From NCBI GenBank assembly GCA_046262635.1, contig JBHEMK010000006.1:1-35308 (forward strand): 35,308 bases of DNA, in the 5' to 3' direction. Positions within the stretch are counted from its first letter, which is position 1. The number at the start of each line of letters is the position of its first letter. This DNA is from JBHEMK01 sp046262635 (GTDB taxonomy: Bacteria; Actinomycetota; Thermoleophilia; Gaiellales; Gaiellaceae). Shown in pieces: positions 30,073 to 35,308 of the stretch. The translations under genes were made by a program, and so were the position numbers. The notes below the pieces were generated by a model. It worked only from the letters and a program-made list of their open reading frames with translations, searched no databases and was not told the DNA's origin.

Positions 30073-30506
30073 GCCCGGCACGAGGCCCTGCCGGTGAACA
30101 ACAGCGCTGCGCGCGATTGCCGAACCCGCGAGCACGATCCGCGTGCGCAGAAAGCCGATGTCGACCCGGCCCTCGTTCGGCGCGAGCGCGAGGAAGATCG
30201 ACGGGAAACCGATCGTGGCCGCGGCCGCCGCGGTCAGGTGCCGCGTCAGCAGCCGGGAGGCGTTGCGGTCAGGACGATCGGCAGGATCACGAAGACCGCG
30301 AAGGGGGACTTCGTCACGAGGAGCTTCGCCAGGCGCCGCGGGTTGCCCACAGCTTGCGTCCCCTCAGCGAGGAGGGGCGGAACGGGCCCGGCTCGGCCCG
30401 CACGAGAACCAGGGTGCGCTGCTCTTCCGCCGTCTGCGCGGCGCTGGCCGAGCGATCCAATTCGCGAGCCTTTGAGCGCCGGCACGTCGTTGACGCCGTC
30501 ATCGAA
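30064..30506 (-). pseudogene. cation-transporting P-type ATPase, C-terminal relic
   Basis: Two diagnostic pieces lie in order on the minus strand. Near 30506-30470 the frame reads DDGVNDVPALKGSRIGSL, matching the GDGxNDxPAL hinge motif of P-type ATPases (the first Gly is Asp). About 40 residues further on comes NPRRLAKLLVTKSPFAVFVILPIVL, and in another frame RHLTAAAAATIGFPSIFLALAPNEGR, both typical of the last membrane helices of the HAD-IC subfamily. The spacing of the pieces is right. The phosphorylation domain, the first membrane half and the DKTGT site are not found upstream, and frames change at least twice. A relic of the 3' third of the gene. Confidence 0.6.
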
Positions 30507-30822
30507 GCTCTCCGCGCCGTCGCGGCTCGGGCGCCCCGTTCGTCGTCGCGAAGCCGTTCGCGGTCGTACGCGCGCGGCCTGCAGCCCGTGCGCCCGAGCA
30601 CGACGCCGGTGTGCCCGGAGCCGAAGCGCCCGGCTGCCGGCTCCGGTGAGGACGGCACCTCTTCGGCCGGCGTCTCCGGCACGCCGGGCACCAGGCCGAC
30701 ACGCGACGCACGATCACGCACAAGACGGAGGCGGGAAGCGGAGCATGCATGGCCCTCGTCGCGCGGGCGCCCGTCACCCGGCCACCGGCCGGGGGTCGCC
30801 GGAGTTCTCCCCCCCGCTCGAC
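30507..30822. other. 316-bp stretch with no recognisable gene
   Basis: It may contain further worn parts of the P-type ATPase, but I could not match any frame to the nucleotide-binding domain. Nothing else is seen up to the CBS-gene promoter. Confidence 0.35.
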
Positions 30823-30828
30823 TAGAAT
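30823..30828 (+). promoter_or_regulatory. -10 box TAGAAT of the CBS gene (leaderless)
   Basis: TAGAAT ends 7 nt before the GTG at 30836. No ribosome binding site and no clear -35 are visible. Confidence 0.55.
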
Positions 30829-30835
30829 CCGGCGT

Positions 30836-31225
30836 GTGGCAACTGTCGGAGACGTCATGTCCAGGGAGCTCGTCAGGGTCGAACCTTCCGCCACGATCGA
30901 GCAGGCCGCCGAGCAGATGAGCGCGCGGCGGGTCGGCTCGGCGCTCGTGCTCGAAGACGGGCGACTGGTCGGGATCGTCACCGAGCGCGACGTCCTGGGG
31001 CTCGTCGGTGCCGGTGGGATTGCAGGCGCGACCGTCCGCGACTGCATGAGCATGCACCCCGAGACGGTTGAGCCGTCAGACACGCTCGAGCAGGCCGGAA
31101 TGCTGATGCTCCACGGTGGTTTCCGCCACCTCCCGGTCGTCGACGGTGCCGGCGTGGTCGGGATCGTCTCGATGCGCGACCTCGTTCGTGACGCGCTGAG
31201 CGACCACGCCCCGCGGGGCGCCTGA
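30836..31225 (+). CDS. CBS-pair domain protein
   Basis: A 129-residue protein made of two CBS repeats. The first (residues about 3-60) reads TVGDVMSRELVRVEPSATIEQAAEQM...GSALVLEDGRLVGIVTERDVL; the second (about 68-122) TVRDCMSMHPETVEPSDTLEQAGMLM...FRHLPVVDGAGVVGIVSMRDLV. The paired modules bind adenosine nucleotides such as AMP, ATP or SAM in the cleft; the ITERD/SMRD Asp residues are the usual ribose contacts. No catalytic domain is attached, so it likely senses energy state and acts on a partner. The GTG is chosen from the TAGAAT box, which also gives the standard VGDVMS start. Confidence 0.88.
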   Translation: MATVGDVMSRELVRVEPSATIEQAAEQMSARRVGSALVLEDGRLVGIVTERDVLGLVGAGGIAGATVRDCMSMHPETVEPSDTLEQAGMLMLHGGFRHLPVVDGAGVVGIVSMRDLVRDALSDHAPRGA

Positions 31226-31278
31226 GCCAAATCGGGGGCGCCAGAAGCTTGCGCCCGACCTCTGCTTTCTGACGGGCG

Positions 31279-31284
31279 TACACT
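31279..31284 (+). promoter_or_regulatory. -10 box TACACT of the M24 peptidase gene (leaderless)
   Basis: TACACT ends 6 nt before the GTG at 31291, with no Shine-Dalgarno site between. Confidence 0.5.
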
Positions 31285-31290
31285 CGCCGC

Positions 31291-32424
31291 GTGTTCGACT
31301 ACGCGGAGCGGCGGACGCGCCTCGCCGAGCGGATGCGGGCCGAGGGCGTCGACCTGCTCTTCCTCGGGCTCTCGGCCGATCTCGAATACCTGACCGGCGC
31401 GGAGCGCGCGATTCCCAACTTCGGCGAGAGCTCCTACGCTCATGGCTGGGTGGCGGGCGGCTTCTTCCGACCGGATTCCGATCCGGTCTTCGTGCTGCCG
31501 CGCATGGCGCGCTGGTTCGAGCTCGGAGCGTGGGAGCCGCCGGGCGACCTTGTCGTCGTCGGCGAGACTGACGACGGGCCTGCGCTTTACGCCGAGGTCG
31601 TGCGCAGGCTGGGCTCGCCCGCGAGCGTCGCGGTGGGGAGCCGCGTCTGGGCCGAGACCGTGCTGCACCTCGGCCAGGCGATCGGCTTCGAGAAGCTCCG
31701 CACGGGCTCGGCGCTCGTCAACGAGCTGCGCCGGGTCAAGAGCGCCTCCGAGCTCGAGGCAATGGGCCGCGCGGTCGAGGTCGCCGAGCTGACGATGGCG
31801 GACGTGACGCCGAGGGTCGCCGCGGGAGTGACGATGGCCGAGCTGAACGAGGAGGTCGAGCACCTGCAGCGCAAGCACGGTTCGCGGACGCCGTCCTTCG
31901 CCACGCACACGTTCACCGGGATGGACGCCGACAGCCTCGACGCGACCACCGGCATGGCGCACGAGCCGCTACGGGAGGGCACCGCCGTCATGTTCGACTT
32001 CGGCGGCGTCGTCAAGGGCTACTGCTCGGACTTCGGGCGCACGATCTGGTGCGGCGAGCCGACGACCGAGTATCGGGAGGCCTACGCGGTCCTGCTCGCG
32101 GCCCAGGAAGCCGGCCGGGCGGCCGCGAGGCCGGGCATGCTCGCCCGCGACGTCAACGCCGCCTGCCGCGCGCCGATCGAAGCGGCTGGGCTCGGCGAGT
32201 ACTTCCGCCACCGGATGGGACACGGCATCGGGCTGGACGTGCATGAGAGGCCGTTTATCTCCCCCGAGGACGAAACCCCGCTCGAGCGCGGCATGACCTT
32301 CACCGACGAACCGTCGATCATCATCCCCGGCCGCTTCGCGCTCCGGATCGAGGACATCCTCGTGTGCGAGGAGGCCGGCGGGCGGAAGCTGGGCTCCTAC
32401 CCGCCAGACCTCGTCAGCACGTAG
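31291..32424 (+). CDS. M24-family metallopeptidase (Xaa-Pro aminopeptidase/prolidase type)
   Basis: A 377-residue two-domain enzyme. The N-terminal creatinase-like domain (residues about 5-135) has LFLGLSADLEYLTG. The pita-bread catalytic domain (about 145-370) carries the five metal ligands: Asp in VMFDFGGV, Asp in CSDFGRT, His in RMGHGIGLDVHE, Glu in FTDEPSI and Glu in LRIEDI. It removes N-terminal residues before proline or cleaves X-Pro dipeptides; a close relation to creatinase or ectoine hydrolase cannot be excluded. Tail to tail with a peptide-type binding-protein gene, no gap between the stops. That neighbour would import peptides that this enzyme could degrade (inference). Confidence 0.9.
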   Translation: MFDYAERRTRLAERMRAEGVDLLFLGLSADLEYLTGAERAIPNFGESSYAHGWVAGGFFRPDSDPVFVLPRMARWFELGAWEPPGDLVVVGETDDGPALYAEVVRRLGSPASVAVGSRVWAETVLHLGQAIGFEKLRTGSALVNELRRVKSASELEAMGRAVEVAELTMADVTPRVAAGVTMAELNEEVEHLQRKHGSRTPSFATHTFTGMDADSLDATTGMAHEPLREGTAVMFDFGGVVKGYCSDFGRTIWCGEPTTEYREAYAVLLAAQEAGRAAARPGMLARDVNAACRAPIEAAGLGEYFRHRMGHGIGLDVHERPFISPEDETPLERGMTFTDEPSIIIPGRFALRIEDILVCEEAGGRKLGSYPPDLVST

Positions 32425-34050
32425 CTACTTCGGCGCCACCCGGGTGACGTCGATCTGGTACTGCGAGTTGAAGGTTGCGCCTTTCAGGTCGCGCGTCGCG
32501 ACGAACACCTGCGTCGGCTGGATCAGCGGGATGAACGGGCCGTCCGCATTCAGCTTCTGCTGGATCCGGCGGTAGAGGCGAACCCGCGTCCTCGGGTTGG
32601 CCGTGACCCGGACCTTGGCGCCGAGTGATTCGAGCGCCGGATCGGAGCCTGCAGGCCAGCCGGCTCTGACACCGACGAGCTCACCGGGCAGGAATGCCAG
32701 GTAGTCGGCCGGGTCGGGGTAATCCGGGCCCCAGAGCGACAGACCGAACGCCATCTTCCCGTCGCGGTACTTCTGCAACCAGGTCCCGACGGTCGAGCCA
32801 CCGAGGTCGACGTTGAATCCGGCCGACGTCAGGTTCGCCTGGATCTTCTGCGCCATGCTCGCGAACGGAACGCCGTTGATCGTCAGGTCGCTCGGGTACT
32901 CGAGCGTGATCTTCTGGCTCGCGAGACCGGATGCCGCGAGCTCGGATTTCGCCTTGACCACGTCCTGCTTGGCCCGATCTTTCTGCGGCAGCGATCCGAG
33001 GAACATCGAAGGGATGATGCCGGGCGCCTGGATCGTCCCCGGGCCGCCGACGCCGACCACGGATCGGTAGTCGATCGCGTACCGAACCGCCCGTTGGAAG
33101 TGGCGGTTCGAGCTGATCTTCGAGATGTCCTGGTTGTTGTTCGTGAAGAGCCAGAACACCCAGGTCGACGGCGTCAGCACAACCTGCAAGCGCGAGTTGC
33201 CCTTGATGCTCTGCGCCTGGTCCGCGGAGAGGTCGATCGCCACCTCGTGCGCGCCGCGCTGGATGTTGATCAGCTGTGTCGGAGCGATCATGTTGCGCAC
33301 GACGACCGAGCTCCACTTCGGCTTGTACGGCCCCCAGTAGCGTCTGTTCGGGGTCAGCACGATCTGCGAGGTGGTGCTGTATTGCTTGAGCAGGTAGGGG
33401 CCGGACCCGGCTCCGGCCGATGCGGGCGAGTTGAGGAACTGCTCCGCCTTGTCCGCCGTCGAGGCGTTCGCGGCTGAGGTGCCGCCGTGCTTCTTGACGA
33501 GCTTCGAGTTGACGATCCCGAGCGAGGTGTTCGCGACGATCGCCGGCAGGGCCGTGTTCGGCCTCTTCGATCGCAGGACGACGGCGTACTGCCCCAGTGG
33601 TGCGACGGTCACGCCGTCGAGTAGGAAGGACGGGTTGCCCTTCAGGTTGATCAGGCGGTTGAAGGAGAAGACGACATCCGCGGAGGTCAGCGGCGTGCCG
33701 TCGGCAAAGTGGGCAGTCTTCTTCAGGAAGAAGGTGTAGGTCCTCGCGTCCGCGGAGGCCGCGTACGAGCGCGCGAGCAGCGGCACCGGGTGGGCGACGT
33801 CACTGCCCTTGTAGGTCAGGAGCGTGTCGTAGACGCCGCGGTCGAGGATGCTCGCAGTCGGCTCGAATGCCCGCTGCGGGTCGCCCGTCTTGATCTCGAA
33901 CGAGAGGTCGATCACGAGCGTCCCGGCGGCTGCCCCGCGCTCGGCAGAGCTGCGGACCGACGTCGCGCCGTAGGCGCCGGCGGTCGTGGCGAGCCCGACG
34001 GCGACGGCCGCCGTCACCAGTCCCGCGCGGCGGATTCCGGTGGATATCAT
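32425..34050 (-). CDS. ABC transporter substrate-binding protein, peptide/nickel family 5
   Basis: A 541-residue extracellular solute-binding protein of family 5 (DppA/OppA type). Residues 1-28 form a signal peptide (ISTGIRRAGLVTAAVAVGLATTAGA) with no lipobox Cys. Seen: IDLSFEIKTGDPQRAFEPTASILDRGVYDTLL, then the family hallmark YTFFLKKTAHFADGTPLTSADVVFSFNRL, and RYWGPYKPKWSSVVV; late in the chain LSLWGPDYPDPADYLAFL. Ligands of this family are oligopeptides, dipeptides, nickel chelates or sugars; the sequence does not tell which. A GGGAGG ribosome site lies 3 nt before the ATG. It follows the ATPase gene by 35 bp in one operon; permeases are not in the window. Confidence 0.9.
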   Translation of the reverse strand: MISTGIRRAGLVTAAVAVGLATTAGAYGATSVRSSAERGAAAGTLVIDLSFEIKTGDPQRAFEPTASILDRGVYDTLLTYKGSDVAHPVPLLARSYAASADARTYTFFLKKTAHFADGTPLTSADVVFSFNRLINLKGNPSFLLDGVTVAPLGQYAVVLRSKRPNTALPAIVANTSLGIVNSKLVKKHGGTSAANASTADKAEQFLNSPASAGAGSGPYLLKQYSTTSQIVLTPNRRYWGPYKPKWSSVVVRNMIAPTQLINIQRGAHEVAIDLSADQAQSIKGNSRLQVVLTPSTWVFWLFTNNNQDISKISSNRHFQRAVRYAIDYRSVVGVGGPGTIQAPGIIPSMFLGSLPQKDRAKQDVVKAKSELAASGLASQKITLEYPSDLTINGVPFASMAQKIQANLTSAGFNVDLGGSTVGTWLQKYRDGKMAFGLSLWGPDYPDPADYLAFLPGELVGVRAGWPAGSDPALESLGAKVRVTANPRTRVRLYRRIQQKLNADGPFIPLIQPTQVFVATRDLKGATFNSQYQIDVTRVAPK

Positions 34051-34053
34051 GCC

Positions 34054-34059
34054 CCTCCC
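34054..34059 (-). promoter_or_regulatory. ribosome binding site GGGAGG of the family 5 binding-protein gene
   Basis: On the minus strand GGGAGG is separated by 3 nt from the ATG at 34050, embedded in a purine-rich AAAAAGGGAGGGG tract. Confidence 0.55.
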
Positions 34060-34085
34060 TTTTTGACCGATTTCGGAGCTCGAGC

Positions 34086-35072
34086 TTACTCTCGCCGATC
34101 GGTGACGGCCAGCTCCCGCGCGCGCTGCGACGGCGGGGCGGGCCCCCGGTGCGGCTCCTGCAGCCAGCAGGCGGCCGTCCGGCCGTCGGCGACCGGGACC
34201 AGCGGCGGCTCCTCGCCGACGCAGCGCGCGAACGCGTACGGGCAGCGCGGATGGAAGCGGCAGCCGGCCGGAGGATTGGCCGGGTTGGGGACCTCGCCCG
34301 GCAACGCCTCGGGCAGCAGCCCGACGCCGTCGGCATGGGGTACGGCACCGATCAGCGCCTCGGTGTAGGGATGCAGCGGCAGCCGCCAGAGCGGTCGCGT
34401 CGCGCCCGTCTCGACCATCACGCCGAGGTACATGACGGAGACCACGTCGGCGACGTGGCGCACGACGGCCAGGTCGTGCGAGATCAAGAGCAGGCTCAGC
34501 CCGAGGTCGCGCGAGAGGTTGACGAGCAGGTTCGCAACCTGCGCCTGCGCCGAGGCGTCCAGCGAGGCGAGCGGCTCGTCGAGCACGATCACCGACGGGT
34601 CGGCCGCGAGCGCTCGGGCGATCGCGATCCGCTGCCGCTGGCCGCCCGAGAACTGGTGCGGAAAGCGGTCGGCGGCAGCCGTCGGCAGGCCGACGAGCTC
34701 GAGCAGCTCAGCCACGCGGCCCGGCGTCTGCGTTTCCAGCCCGTCGGCGAGCTGCGGCCCGACTTTCCGCCGGGGGTTGAGCGACGAGTACGGATTCTGA
34801 AAGACCATCTGCAGCCGGACGAGCTCGCGCGGGCGGGCGCGGCGTGAGAGGGGCCTCACCTCGCGGCCCTCGAAGAGCACGGTCCCGGCCGTCGTCCCGA
34901 CCAGGCCGACGGCGGCACGGGCGAGGCTCGACTTCCCGCAGCCCGACTCGCCGACGAGTCCGGCGATCTGGCCGCGCTCGACGGTCAGGCTTGCGCCCGC
35001 CACGGCGCGAACGCGGCCGCCGCCCCGCCGGTCGTATTCGACCTCGACATCCTGCAGCTCGAGTGCGCTCAT
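34086..35072 (-). CDS. oligopeptide-type ABC transporter ATPase (OppF/DppF)
   Basis: A 328-residue ABC ATPase. Seen: Walker A GESGCGKSS near residue 43, Q-loop QMVFQNPYSSLNPRR, signature FSGGQRQRIAIARAL, Walker B VIVLDEPLASLDASAQ and H-loop LISHDLAVV. After residue 235 comes the oligopeptide-type C-terminal extension HPYTEALIGAVPHADG and GCRFHPRCPYAFARC, whose cysteines bind an Fe-S cluster in well-studied relatives. Its N-terminus VEVEYDRRGGGRVRAVAGASL is the OppF/DppF type, normally paired with an OppD-type ATPase that must lie beyond the window edge. It is followed 35 bp later by the binding protein gene. Confidence 0.9.
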   Translation of the reverse strand: MSALELQDVEVEYDRRGGGRVRAVAGASLTVERGQIAGLVGESGCGKSSLARAAVGLVGTTAGTVLFEGREVRPLSRRARPRELVRLQMVFQNPYSSLNPRRKVGPQLADGLETQTPGRVAELLELVGLPTAAADRFPHQFSGGQRQRIAIARALAADPSVIVLDEPLASLDASAQAQVANLLVNLSRDLGLSLLLISHDLAVVRHVADVVSVMYLGVMVETGATRPLWRLPLHPYTEALIGAVPHADGVGLLPEALPGEVPNPANPPAGCRFHPRCPYAFARCVGEEPPLVPVADGRTAACWLQEPHRGPAPPSQRARELAVTDRRE

Positions 35073-35308
35073 TGGTCAACCTTGCCTTTGGTTTTGCTTC
35101 TTCTTTGAAAATTGAGAGTCCGCCGGCAGGCGGTCAGTGGGGGCGTCGACCGGCGCGGTTCGTAGCGCCCGGACGTGGCTGACCACCGCCGGGAGAGCGC
35201 CCCGTTCGCTTGCCGCGTCGACGGCCCGCACGAGACCAGCGCCTCCCGGCGGTGTGAGGCACCCGAAGCGGCGACAGGACCTCGCCCGACCGAGGGCCCG
35301 TCAATGAG
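35073..35308. other. non-coding stretch at the window edge
   Basis: Between the ATPase start and the window end I see no coding frame. The minus strand next to the ATG is A-rich (CAAAGAAGAAGCAAAACC), unlike the rest, and may belong to the promoter or leader of the peptide-transporter genes. Confidence 0.35.

Noticed and set aside
29298..30920. A 540-codon plus-strand open frame
   Set aside because: It spans the CGNR gene in another frame and the P-type ATPase relic; composition is Arg/Ala/Pro-rich and no domain is visible.

Overview
The window comes from a GC-rich, gene-dense genome. The strong G/C third-position bias, frequent GTG starts, Thermoleophilia/Gaiella-like proteins (MarP-like protease, ANTAR and STAS proteins, CGNR regulator) and start codons sitting 6-9 nt behind TAnnnT boxes all point to a soil-type actinobacterium, probably class Thermoleophilia. 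The lineage is an inference from protein style; the window contains no rRNA or marker gene.

Layout. 1-2.8 kb: the tail of an unknown gene, a frame-broken methyltransferase, a secreted phospholipase C-type phosphoesterase, and a tyrosine-integrase remnant next to tRNA-Asp(GTC), the scar of an integrated element. 3-8.3 kb: a MarP-like membrane serine protease, a fused homocysteine methyltransferase/methylene-THF reductase behind a structured leader, an SDR oxidoreductase and a DppA-type aminopeptidase with one frameshift. 9-12 kb: a nucleotidyltransferase, a metallophosphoesterase, a MOSC protein and a double cupin. 12.2-18.6 kb: a complete branched-chain-type ABC importer (binding protein, LivH, LivM, LivG, LivF) with a PLP enzyme overlapping its last gene, then a small autoregulated-looking HTH gene.

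19.5-25.3 kb is a signalling block on the minus strand: CheB-type esterase, CheR-PAS methyltransferase, PAS histidine kinase and OmpR-type regulator joined by 4-nt start/stop overlaps, followed by a STAS protein and two ANTAR proteins. 25.3-27.1 kb holds an MBL-fold hydrolase diverging from a cyclic-nucleotide-binding protein, which is followed 1 nt later by an AhpD-like peroxidase. That last gene has an in-frame TGA exactly at the second Cys of its CxxC redox motif, with a SECIS-like hairpin behind it. It is the best candidate for something special here: a predicted selenoprotein.

27.1-30.6 kb is a region of broken genes: an FtsX/MacB-type permease and its ATPases with many frameshifts, a divergent CGNR regulator sharing a perfect palindromic promoter with them, and a P-type ATPase relic. 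30.8-35.3 kb contains a CBS-pair protein, an M24 peptidase, and the ATPase plus binding protein of a peptide-type ABC importer.

Caveat: most frameshifts that can be pinned down are single-base losses in G/C runs, so some 'pseudogenes' may be sequencing errors. The TGA in the peroxidase is a substitution-type difference and is not explained that way.
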